In this document: one piece after another, positions 1-8,000 of the stretch
How the letters are laid out: each line of letters opens with the position of its first letter
How positions within the stretch are numbered: the first letter of the stretch is position 1
Assembly: GCA_020060485.1 (NCBI GenBank)
Contig: JAGVAB010000107.1
Location: 1-12,617, forward strand
Direction of reading: 5' to 3'
Length of the DNA: 12,617 nt
Source: Anaerolineales bacterium
GTDB lineage: Bacteria; Chloroflexota; Anaerolineae; Anaerolineales; Anaerolineaceae
The notes under the pieces: generated by a model
Told to the model about the DNA's origin: nothing
The model's input: only the letters and a program-made list of their open reading frames with translations
Database searches by the model: none
Translations under genes and position numbers: made by a program

Positions 1-221
1 AGAGTGTCCTCCGTTTGGCAAGATTGTGTTGTGGTGACCCATTCTTACCAATCAGAGGATTTTTTGTCAATCATTTTCAACTAGCATAAGCCCCTACTAT
101 ACAGAAATATTAAAATCAACCAATGAAGCTTTTAATATGAGTGAGGAGGAATTTTTCCAATTATTTCGAGATCCAAGCACTGAGGATTGTTTCTTCACAC
201 AAATAGAGTTATGGCCAAGTT
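1..221. other. AT-rich stretch without a supported gene
   Basis: This stretch is clearly more AT-rich than the coding DNA that starts near 235. One frame stays open from about 39 to 229 and contains a 30-codon ORF (137-229), but that ORF has no clear ribosome binding site and resembles nothing I know. I could not find the missing N-terminal half of the jelly-roll-like module whose remnant begins just downstream, which suggests that a junction between unrelated sequences lies at about 205-240. I see no tRNA, convincing promoter or transposon end. The base change could be ordinary intergenic DNA or the edge of an insertion or deletion. Confidence 0.5.
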
Positions 222-536
222 TTGATTAATGGCATATTCATAGGACTACGCAACCTTGATGCGCAAATGGATATTGACGGGTCGTTGGAAGATACGATCA
301 GCCAGTATTTTTCTCAGAACCGCTGGGACAGCGTTGAGCTGACCGCCGGGACCCATGAAGTGCGTCTGGTACACGCCAGCGGAGCGATCAATGATTTGGA
401 CGCGGTCATCGTCACGGACAGCACGGCCACGGCAACACCAACTGCAACGCCCACCGAGACGCCCACCGGCACAGTGACCCTCCCGGTCACGCCCGGCGTT
501 ACACCCATCCCCACCGAGACGCCCCCACCGGCCTGA
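222..536 (+). pseudogene. Truncated orphan jelly-roll-like module with Thr/Pro-rich tail
   Basis: The frame is open from 207, just after an in-frame TAG at 204-206, to the TGA ending at 536. The only start candidates are TTG 222 and ATG 267, and neither has a good ribosome binding site. From about residue 5 the product aligns with the second half of the module found ten times in the giant protein at 5015-11551. Shared elements are IF-x-GL followed by MDIDG (compare VSING), SQYF (compare NQYT), NRWDSVEL (compare SRWDSAVL), GTHEVRLVHASG (compare GPHTVILTHASS) and DLDAVIV (compare DVDAIIV). About four residues are missing before RWDS. A tail of about 35 residues rich in TPT and TET follows, like the linker after module 5 of the giant protein. 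The first half of the module, any signal peptide and any partner domain are absent. It is most likely the decayed 3' end of a former surface-protein gene; a short expressed peptide cannot be excluded. Confidence 0.7.
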
Positions 537-586
537 TCTACATGGGGGGCAAGAAGCATCTCCAGGGCTGTGCAGGCGGGATACAT

Positions 587-592
587 AAGGAG
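587..592 (+). promoter_or_regulatory. Ribosome binding site fixing the hydrolase start at ATG 600
   Basis: AAGGAG lies 7 bases before ATG 600. It favours this ATG over the in-frame GTG at 570, which would add ten residues in front of the lipoprotein signal and has no comparable site. Confidence 0.75.
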
Positions 593-599
593 CTTTGCG

Positions 600-1685
600 A
601 TGCATCAATTGAAAACAAAGACGTTCATTCTCCTTGCTGGACTGCTGCTCTCGGCCTGCGGCCCGGCTGCTCAAACTGAGGCGGGTTCAACGCCTTCCCC
701 CTCCGTCACGCCGCTGCCTTCGAGTACAGCAACGGCTTCGCCTGTGCCAACGCAGACCCTCACCCCAACGATTACCCCGACGGTGACCCCGGCCCATCCG
801 CTGAGTGTGGAATACCTTCAGCAGCAAAACTATTCTGGCGAGTTGACCATTGAAGAAGAGATTGACCACCAGACATCTTATACCCGCTATGTGGTTTCCT
901 ATCTTTCTGAGGGGAACAAGAATTATGCATTATTCACCATTCCGGACGGTGATGCGCCCGAAAACGGCTGGCCGGTGATTGTATTCAATCATGGGTACAT
1001 CCAGCCGGACCTTTACAGCACCATCTATGGGTATGAATCGTATGTGCATGCTTTTGCCGATCATGGATACATCGTCCTTCGGCCTGATTATCGGGGACAT
1101 GGCAAGTCGGAGGGCGAGCCGCAAAACTCGTATTTCCATCAAGCGACCACCATTGATGTCCTCAATGCTGTTGCGGCGGTCAAACAATGGGAAACGGCTG
1201 ACCCAGACAAAATTGGGATGTGGGGGCACTCGATGGGCGGCTGGATCTCCATGCGGGCGATGGTTACCGATCCGGATATCCGCGCCGGGGTGATTTGGGG
1301 CGGGGCGATCGGTTCATACGATGATCTGTGTGTACATTGGTTCAATTGTGCGAATTGGGATGATGCGACGTGGATCTTTTGGACCGAAACACCCTTTGCT
1401 GAATATGGATTGCCAGCAGAGAACGAAGCTTTTTGGTCGGCAGCTTCTGTGGATACGTATTTGTCTGACCTGGAAGCGGCTGTGCAGCTGCATCACGCCA
1501 CAACAGACGCGGTCGTGCCGGTGGCGCTTTCGCGGGCGATGTTTGAAAAGATGCTGGCTGCAGGGGTTGCGGTGGAATTGTATGAGTATCCCGGGGATGA
1601 CCACAATCTTTCACAAAACTTCAACCTGGCGATGACGCGGTCGCTGGATTTCTTTGATCTTCATTTGAAAGGCACGGGGGATTGA
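600..1685 (+). CDS. Lipoprotein alpha/beta hydrolase (S9 / dienelactone-hydrolase-like)
   Basis: The product has 361 residues. Residues 1-20 form a lipoprotein signal: a basic start, a hydrophobic core and the lipobox LSAC, with the acylated cysteine at Cys20. Residues 28-65 are a Thr/Pro/Ser-rich spacer that would hold the enzyme away from the membrane. The hydrolase fold follows. VIVFNHG at 127-132 is the usual oxyanion-side strand, GHGKSEG is at 167-172, and the nucleophile elbow GHSMGG places Ser211. Asp303 in HATTDAVVP and His335 in GDDHN complete a normally ordered catalytic triad. This layout matches exported esterases or peptidases of the prolyl-oligopeptidase and dienelactone hydrolase groups; the substrate cannot be read from the sequence. 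The gene stands alone between the orphan module and a palindromic hairpin 65 bases past its stop, so it is probably monocistronic. The extracytoplasmic location is inferred from the lipobox. Confidence 0.9.
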   Translation: MHQLKTKTFILLAGLLLSACGPAAQTEAGSTPSPSVTPLPSSTATASPVPTQTLTPTITPTVTPAHPLSVEYLQQQNYSGELTIEEEIDHQTSYTRYVVSYLSEGNKNYALFTIPDGDAPENGWPVIVFNHGYIQPDLYSTIYGYESYVHAFADHGYIVLRPDYRGHGKSEGEPQNSYFHQATTIDVLNAVAAVKQWETADPDKIGMWGHSMGGWISMRAMVTDPDIRAGVIWGGAIGSYDDLCVHWFNCANWDDATWIFWTETPFAEYGLPAENEAFWSAASVDTYLSDLEAAVQLHHATTDAVVPVALSRAMFEKMLAAGVAVELYEYPGDDHNLSQNFNLAMTRSLDFFDLHLKGTGD

Positions 1686-2027
1686 GGGCGGCGGGGATTG
1701 CTATTGATGTCATATAAATGGATTGATTTCCAATACCGTGTAAGCATTCCCGTAGTGGAACAGCATGCTGTTCCACTACGCGTTTTAAATGACAAATACG
1801 GGTGTGGTATTGATCCCTGAAGGGAACAATCGCAAGCTCAGTCTGCGTTTCGCGGTTCATTTGCAAAAATGTGGAGAGCGATTCCATGAAACTAACTTCT
1901 TTCATAAAAAGTAGAGTTGGGACTGTTTATAGTACAATTTATCAGCAGCGGGAGACAGGTTGACACTGCTGGCATTTTTGTTTAACCCTGTCGTTAAATC
2001 AATAAGGAAAGCAGGAATCATCATTCT
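1686..2027. other. Intergenic region with a palindrome and a weak cysD promoter candidate
   Basis: This 342-base gap holds the 30-bp palindrome listed separately. That palindrome is flanked by a short outer inverted pair, CAATACC (1731-1737) and GGTATTG (1806-1812). Further on, a consensus -35-like TTGACA lies at 1960-1965, but the bases 16-18 further down (about TTAACC) match a -10 box poorly, so a promoter for cysD is only tentative. A purine-rich AGGA at 2013-2016, 11 bases before ATG 2028, is the likely cysD ribosome binding site. I see no riboswitch that I recognise and no supported gene. Confidence 0.5.
1751..1786 (+). terminator. Perfect 30-bp palindrome; possible terminator after the hydrolase
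   Basis: Bases 1751-1780 equal their own reverse complement. Each arm is CGTAGTGGAACAG around a central CATG, so RNA could fold a 13-bp stem with a 4-base loop. The stem is followed after CG by TTTT (1783-1786) and then AAAT. A rho-independent terminator for the upstream hydrolase gene is the simplest reading. The short T run and the perfect symmetry also fit an operator or a small mobile palindromic element. Confidence 0.55.
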
Positions 2028-2909
2028 ATGGATCATCTTGACGAGCTGGAAAGCATCGGTATTCACATTCTGCGTGAAGCCTATGCCAATTTCAAAAACC
2101 TGTGCATGTTGTGGTCAATGGGCAAAGACAGCACGGTTCTGCTTTGGCTGACAAAAAAGGCCTTTTTTGGCCATGTTCCTTTTCCCCTGGTGCACATCGA
2201 CACCCATTTCAAGATCCCCGAGATGATCGCCTATCGCGACAATTTGACCCGCGACTGGCACCTGCCAATGGTGGTGGGTGCAAACACCGAGGCGTTGGAA
2301 GCCAAACAAACTTTTCCAGACGGCAATGTCGACCGCATCCGCTGCTGCGGACTGCTCAAAACCGAGGCCCTCAAGAACACCATCAACGCCACCGGGGTGC
2401 GCATGCGTTTTAACCACGCCTCCGGGAGCTACGAGCCGGAAGAAAATTCCCAGCCCTATGAAGGTGTGATCGTCGGCGCCCGCGCAGATGAGGAAGGCTC
2501 GCGTTCCAAGGAGCGCTACTTCTCACCGCGTGACAAGCAAAATGAGTGGAACATTGGCGGCCAACCGCCCGAATTCTGGAATCAGTTCAAGACCGATTTT
2601 GCTCCCGGCACCAATGTGCGCATCCACCCCCTGCTGGACTGGACCGAGCTGAACATCTGGGAATACATCGCCCGCGAGAACATTCCCACCGTGTCGCTGT
2701 ATTACAACCACGGCGATGGCAAGCGCTACCGCTCGCTGGGCTGCTACCCTTGCACCCTGCCGGTCGAGTCCTCAGCCAGGAATGTGGCCGAGATCATCGA
2801 AGAATTGAAGACCGGCAAATTTTCACACATTGCCGAACGCGATGGCCGCGCCCAGGACAAGGATGACGGCGGCGGTCTGGAAACCCTGCGCCGGGAAGGA
2901 TACATGTAG
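2028..2909 (+). CDS. cysD: Sulfate adenylyltransferase subunit 2 (ATP sulfurylase catalytic subunit, CysD)
   Basis: CysD, with the GTPase CysN, joins sulfate and ATP to give adenosine 5'-phosphosulfate (APS) and pyrophosphate in the cytoplasm. The 293 residues are close to the usual length of about 300. The N-terminal PP-loop is SMGKDS at 30-35. [20 protein letters not shown] (150-169) is the diagnostic CysD block (compare GARRDEEK in E. coli). [10 protein letters not shown] lies at 205-214, [16 protein letters not shown] at 235-250, and the conserved tail [10 protein letters not shown] is near 273-282. Unlike E. coli CysD it has Cys106-Cys107 (RCCGLLKTE) and a Cys239-x-x-Cys242 pair, an arrangement I recall from CysD of anaerobes. 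About a dozen residues (around 131-143) before the GARADEE block look inserted relative to E. coli. The stop is two bases before cysN, so the two are translated from one message. No cysH, cysI or transporter gene lies in the window. Confidence 0.95.
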   Translation: MDHLDELESIGIHILREAYANFKNLCMLWSMGKDSTVLLWLTKKAFFGHVPFPLVHIDTHFKIPEMIAYRDNLTRDWHLPMVVGANTEALEAKQTFPDGNVDRIRCCGLLKTEALKNTINATGVRMRFNHASGSYEPEENSQPYEGVIVGARADEEGSRSKERYFSPRDKQNEWNIGGQPPEFWNQFKTDFAPGTNVRIHPLLDWTELNIWEYIARENIPTVSLYYNHGDGKRYRSLGCYPCTLPVESSARNVAEIIEELKTGKFSHIAERDGRAQDKDDGGGLETLRREGYM

Positions 2910-2911
2910 AC

Positions 2912-4726
2912 ATGGCAGAAACCACCACAGCCCTTCTGGAAAAAATGAGCGTGGTCTTTGTCGGCCACGTGGATCACGGCAAAAGCACCGTCATTGGCCG
3001 CCTGCTGGCCGATACCGGTTCCTTGCCGGATGGCAAGCTGGAACAGGTGCGCCTGGAATGCGCCCGCAACGCCAGCCCCTTTGAATATGCCTATCTGATC
3101 GACGCCCTCAAGGACGAGCGCGCCCAGAGCATCACCATTGATTCCGCCCGGGTGTTCTTCAAATCCGAAAAGCGCAATTACATCATCATTGATGCTCCAG
3201 GACATATCGAATTCATCCGCAACATGGTCACCGGTGCCTCGCGGGCCGAAGCCGCCATTCTGGTAATTGACGCCCAGGAAGGTGTGATGGAGAATTCCCG
3301 CCGCCACGGTTACCTGCTGTGGATGCTGGGCATCAAACAGATCGTGGTGCTGGTCAACAAGATGGATCTGGTGGAATATGACCAGCAGGTTTTTGACGAC
3401 GTGACCCGCGAGTATGGCGCTTTCCTGAATGAGATCGGTATGCAGCCGCAGTGTTACATCCCGGTCAGCGGCAAGGAAGGCGACAATATCACCCGGCTGA
3501 GTGACCAAATGCCCTGGTATCAGGGTGACACCGTACTCACCGCCCTTGACCATTTTCAAAAAGCGCCCTCCCAGGAAGACCAGCCTTTCCGCATGCCTGT
3601 GCAGGATGTATACAAATTCACTGCCTTTGGCGATGACCGCCGCATTGTAGCGGGCACCATCATCAGCGGCCGTATCCGTGCCGGAGACGAGATTGTCTTT
3701 TACCCCTCCACCAAGCGCAGCGCAGTCAAAAGCATTGAAAGCTTTGCCGCTCCGCCAGCCGACACGGCGGTCAGCGGGCAGGCGGCCGGTTTCACCCTCA
3801 ACGAACAGGTCTACATCCAGCGCGGTGAGCTGGCCGCCCTGGCCCACCAACCGCCGCCGCAGGTCTCCACCCGCCTGCGGGTATCGCTCTTCTGGCTGGG
3901 CAACCGTCCCATGCTGCCCAAAAAGCAGTACCTCCTCAAGCTGGGCATGGCCCGCGTTAAGGTGCAGATCGAGGAGATCATCCGCGTAATTGACGCCTCC
4001 AATGTGGCCGTCAGCGCCCGCAAGGAAAAGATCGAACTGCACGATGTGGCCGAATGTGTGCTGAGCCTTAACCGGGCGATCGCCTTTGACCTGTCTGATT
4101 CAATGACCGACACCGGCCGTTTTGTCATCGTTGATGATTATGAGATTTGCGGCGGCGGGATTGTGCTGGAATCGCTGCCAGACGAGCAGGAATGGGCGCG
4201 CCAGGAAAAAACGCTGCGCGATTCAAAATGGATTCGCAGCGATGTCGACATCCAGCTGCGCGCCGAACGCTACAACCAGCGCCCCACCCTGCTCATCATC
4301 ACCGGCCGCCAGGGTGTGGGCCGCAAGCGCATTGCCCGCGCCCTCGAACACCGTCTGTTTGAAGAAGGCAAATTCGTTTACTACTTCGGCATGGGCAGTG
4401 TGGTGTACGGCGTCAACCTGGACATTAAACAAAAAGGAAACGGCGAACACCGCCAGGAGCACATCCGCCGCTTGGCCGAGCTGGCCAACATGCTGCTGGA
4501 TGCCGGGTTGATCACCGTGGTCACAGCCATCGAGCTGACCCGCCTGGAACTGAACCTGATCCAGACCATCATTGAGCCTTCGCGCATTGAAACCGTGTGG
4601 GTCGGCGACCAGCGCAGCACAGATATCCCGGTGGATTTACAGCTCCCCGAGAATGAAAACCTGGAAAGCGCGGTAGCTTTGCTCAAACAGCTCCTGCAGG
4701 ATCACGGCATCATCTTTAAGCCCTGA
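2912..4726 (+). CDS. cysN: Sulfate adenylyltransferase subunit 1 (CysN GTPase) with degenerate APS-kinase-like C-terminus
   Basis: CysN hydrolyses GTP to drive APS formation by CysD. The GTPase domain has all key motifs: GHVDHGKST at 18-26 (G1), QSITID around Thr75 (G2), DAPGH at 94-98 (G3, where E. coli has DTPGH) and NKMD at 149-152 (G4). EF-Tu-like beta-barrel domains follow to about residue 440. From about 457 a third region resembles APS kinase (CysC), as in CysNC fusions: [11 protein letters not shown], then [18 protein letters not shown], then PVDLQL. Its catalytic parts are gone. The Walker A is GRQGVGRKR, with Arg in place of the nucleotide-binding Lys and Lys in place of Ser/Thr. 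The LDGDNVRHG motif reads FGMGSVVYG (492-500), losing both Asp and the Arg. The region is about 148 residues against about 200 for normal CysC and seems to lack the lid. So sulfurylase activity is expected and PAPS formation by this protein is doubtful. A GGAAGGA site inside the cysD end (2894-2900) can serve its ATG. Confidence 0.93.
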   Translation: MAETTTALLEKMSVVFVGHVDHGKSTVIGRLLADTGSLPDGKLEQVRLECARNASPFEYAYLIDALKDERAQSITIDSARVFFKSEKRNYIIIDAPGHIEFIRNMVTGASRAEAAILVIDAQEGVMENSRRHGYLLWMLGIKQIVVLVNKMDLVEYDQQVFDDVTREYGAFLNEIGMQPQCYIPVSGKEGDNITRLSDQMPWYQGDTVLTALDHFQKAPSQEDQPFRMPVQDVYKFTAFGDDRRIVAGTIISGRIRAGDEIVFYPSTKRSAVKSIESFAAPPADTAVSGQAAGFTLNEQVYIQRGELAALAHQPPPQVSTRLRVSLFWLGNRPMLPKKQYLLKLGMARVKVQIEEIIRVIDASNVAVSARKEKIELHDVAECVLSLNRAIAFDLSDSMTDTGRFVIVDDYEICGGGIVLESLPDEQEWARQEKTLRDSKWIRSDVDIQLRAERYNQRPTLLIITGRQGVGRKRIARALEHRLFEEGKFVYYFGMGSVVYGVNLDIKQKGNGEHRQEHIRRLAELANMLLDAGLITVVTAIELTRLELNLIQTIIEPSRIETVWVGDQRSTDIPVDLQLPENENLESAVALLKQLLQDHGIIFKP

Positions 4727-4744
4727 AGCTGGCATGAAAACGAC

Positions 4745-4780
4745 TGCCGGTAACCTGTGAAAATGATCAGGTTACCGGCA
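4745..4780 (+). terminator. Perfect hairpin after cysN, without a T run
   Basis: The arms TGCCGGTAACCTG (4745-4757) and CAGGTTACCGGCA (4768-4780) pair perfectly over 13 bp around a 10-base loop, starting 19 bases after the cysN stop. The bases that follow (ATCTCAAAAT) carry no T tract, so this is not a textbook rho-independent terminator. It may stabilise the 3' end of the cysDN message or act with Rho. Confidence 0.6.
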
Positions 4781-4864
4781 ATCTCAAAATATCAAAAACA
4801 CGAAGAAGAGACTGTCCTGCGCATAAAGGGGGCGTAAAAACGGGACTCCTTACAATATTGCAAA

Positions 4865-4892
4865 TTGAAGTTTTGCCGGCTTAAGCTACAAT
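4865..4892 (+). promoter_or_regulatory. Candidate promoter for the giant surface protein
   Basis: TTGAAG (4865-4870) and TACAAT (4887-4892) are separated by 16 bases and match sigma-70-type -35 and -10 boxes at 4 of 6 and 5 of 6 positions. Transcription starting near 4899 would leave an AT-rich leader of about 115 bases before ATG 5015. The leader contains a small symmetric element, TATTCA-TT-TGAATA, near 4940. The rest of the 4781-5014 gap shows nothing I recognise. Confidence 0.4.
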
Positions 4893-5014
4893 GGAAGTGG
4901 AGAAAAAAGCTCCCGTAATTGCGCGTTACCTGCTTCTCGGTATTCATTTGAATATTCTTGCTTAAATTTCGAGATTAAAAAATTTATCGAATTAGAAAAA
5001 GAAAAAGGTGTGGT

Positions 5015-8000
5015 ATGAAGAATAAATGGGTTCATGCATTGTTTTTGGCAGTCTTTTTGTTCACCCTGGTCACGCCCGTGCCGGTTGAAGCAAAGGCTGC
5101 TTTGCCAGCAGCATCCCAACAACTGCCTTCACAGAATACTGGCATGTTGGATCAGTCCGCAGTGCGCTCCTTGCCCCTTGCCGGTTCGCCCGGCGGCGTA
5201 CTGGCAGACCAGGCGCCAGTTGCAGCCGGTACACCTGTGCCGGTTCTTGCAAAAGGTGTTGATCTTCAGAGCAACCCCGCCCCGCTCCAGTTGGATGCGC
5301 CGATTGCTGCTTTAAGCGGCCTGGCTGCTCCCAGCCAGGTGGGTGTAGGTTATCATGATGACACCAGCCCCGCCATCACCTGGGCAGGCACCTGGACCAC
5401 GATCAATTCCGGCAATGCCCTGGGCGGCAGCTATCGCTCTTCGACCACCCTGAACAGCACCGCCAGCCTGGAATTCACCGGCACCCAGATCAGTCTGATC
5501 TATGCCAAAGCCCCCAGCCGGGGCAGCGTGCAGATCCGCATCAATGGCAATTTGATCACCACACTCAGCATGGCCAATGCAACCGAGCAATGGCAGCAGC
5601 GCTGGAACAGCCCCATCCAGGCCAACAGCGGCCCGCATACCATTACGATCACCCATTCCGCCACCGGACAGGTGGTGGTGGATGCCTTCGAGGTGAGCAG
5701 CCCTGACCCCGGTCAACCTTTGACCCAGGGATATTATGAAAATGAAGAACCCCGATTGCAATATAACGGGAACTGGACCATCTGGAACGGGGCTGGCGTT
5801 TCCGGCGGCAGCAACCATTATTCTTCCACCATCGGCAGTACAGTTTCAACCCAATTCACCGGCACCCAGATCGCCCTGTATTACACCGGTTTAAGCAACC
5901 GCGGCGTTGCTGAAATCTTCATTGATAACGTCAAGGTCGCCTCTGTCAACCAGTACAGCGCCAGCGTGCAATACCAGAAACGCTGGCAGAGCAATATCCT
6001 GGCGGACAATGGTCCGCACACCCTGACCATCCGTCACGCCAGTGGATCCATCATCGACATCGATGCCCTCAACATTGAAGACATCGCCATCCCGGACCCG
6101 GTTGGCCCGGGAATCTATGAGAACAATGACCCGCACCTGATCTACATTGGCAACTGGACAACCTACAATGCCGCCAGCGCGTCGGGTGGCAGCGGCCGTT
6201 ATTCCAATTCCATCAACAACTACGCCCTGTTCCGCTTCACCGGCAAACAGGTCAAACTGCTGTACACTGCCAATGTGAACAATGGCAATGCCGAGATCCG
6301 CATCAACGGTCAACTGGTAAGCACACTCAATCAATACTCTGCCAGTCAGGTATACAAAAAGGAGTGGACCAGCCCCTTGATGGCTGATGAAGGCCCGCAC
6401 ACCATTACCATCACCCATGCCAGCGGCGGGATCATTGATCTCGATGCGTTGATCGTTTCCAATCCGGCAGCGCCCGGTCCGGGAACCTATGAAGACACAG
6501 ACAATTTGATCTCCTATTCCGGAAACTGGATTCCCTACGCTTCCACCTCCGCTTCCGGCGGTAGTTCGCGCTATTCAGACCTGGCAGGCAGTGCAGCCGA
6601 ATTTCTGTTTGATGCCAATCAGGTCAGTCTGATCTACACCGGTTTGACCAACCGCGGTTTGCTGAATGTGTTCATTGATGGCAACCTGATCACCACCATC
6701 AACCAGAATACTTCCTCCCTGGCCTGGAAACAGCGCTGGGACAGCCCGGTGATCCCTGGCGATGGGCCGCATGTACTGCGTTTGGTGAATGCCTCAACCG
6801 ATTCCGTTAAAAAGATCACGGACATTGATGCCATCATTGCCAGTCAATTTGTACCCACCCCCACCCCCACCCCCGGAGTGAACACCCTCACCGAAGGCAC
6901 CTATAACGACACCGACCCGCGCATCAGCTACACCGGCAACTGGACGGTCTATTCACATACCAGCGCCTACGGTGGCGCCTCGCGCTATTCCGACAAGGTT
7001 GGCAACACGGCTTCCTTTGAATTCTTCGGCACCCAGCTCAGCCTGGTCTACACTGGTTTGACCAACCGCGGCAATGTAACCGTCAGCATCAATGGACAGG
7101 TTGCGGGCATCATTAACCAATACACTTCGGCGCTTGCCTGGCAAAGCCGCTGGGACAGCGCAGTTCTCTCCAGCCCCGGCCCGCACACGGTCATCCTGAC
7201 CCATGCCTCTTCCGGCAAGATCATGGATGTGGACGCCATCATCGTTACTGGCGGATCGCTCGAACCCACACCAACCGAAAGCACCACCCCAACCATCACG
7301 GTCACCTTCACCCCGACCGCCACACCTGTCTTTGACCCGCCGGACGGCAAGGAAGTTTACCGTTCCTCCTTTGCACCGGCAGCGGCCGGTGAAGCGCCGC
7401 CATCGACATCAGCTGAAACCGACTCCTACGGCGACTCGATCAGCGGCAATGGCCAATATGTGGTCTTCTCCTCTCTGGCTTCCAACCTGATCTACACCAA
7501 CAACGTCTGCGGCAGCAACGGCTTCGTGGATGTTTACCTGCATGACCGCCAGACCCGCACCAATCAGTGCCTTTCCACCATGTTCGGCGCTGCTGTGAAT
7601 GGCAACTCTACAGATCCATTCATCTCCGATACCGGGCAATTTGTGGTCTTTGCTTCAGATGCTTCCTCCTTCACCGGTGATGCCCCGCTCGGGATCAGGC
7701 AGATCTACCTGCGCGATCGCATCTCAGGTAGTATTTATCTGGTATCAGCCCCGGAGAGCGGCGGATATGCCAACGGTCACTGTAACGATCCTTATGTCAC
7801 CAAGGACGGCCAGTATGTGATCTTCTCTTGCGCCGCCACCAACCTGGTGGACGATGATACCAACGGCGCAGTGGATGTGTTTGTGCGCAACATGGGTGAC
7901 CGCGGCCCTGGCGGTTCTTATTCCGGCTCCGGGCAGCACACCTACCTGGTCTCACGCGATGACGCTGGCAATGTGGTCAGCGCTGGCACCCAGGGCTCCA

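Noticed and set aside
137..229. Small ORF of 30 codons beginning MSEEEFFQLF in the AT-rich left end
   Set aside because: There is no clear ribosome binding site and no family I recognise. It overlaps the orphan module frame and could be chance in AT-rich DNA, although its frame is open further upstream.
570..599. GTG 570 as the hydrolase start
   Set aside because: ATG 600 has AAGGAG at the right distance and begins the lipoprotein signal cleanly; the extra ten residues would sit before the basic start of the signal.
1789..1914. Small ORF of 41 codons between the palindrome and cysD
   Set aside because: It has no ribosome binding site (its ATG sits in the T-rich tail after the palindrome) and no recognisable content.
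2744..4042. Long antisense open frame (432 codons) over cysD/cysN
   Set aside because: It lies opposite a conserved, fully motif-supported GTPase. Its product shows no domain and arises from the codon bias of the real gene.
4851..4856. TACAAT as an alternative -10 box before the giant gene
   Set aside because: There is no acceptable -35 box 16-18 bases upstream; the TACAAT at 4887 is better placed.
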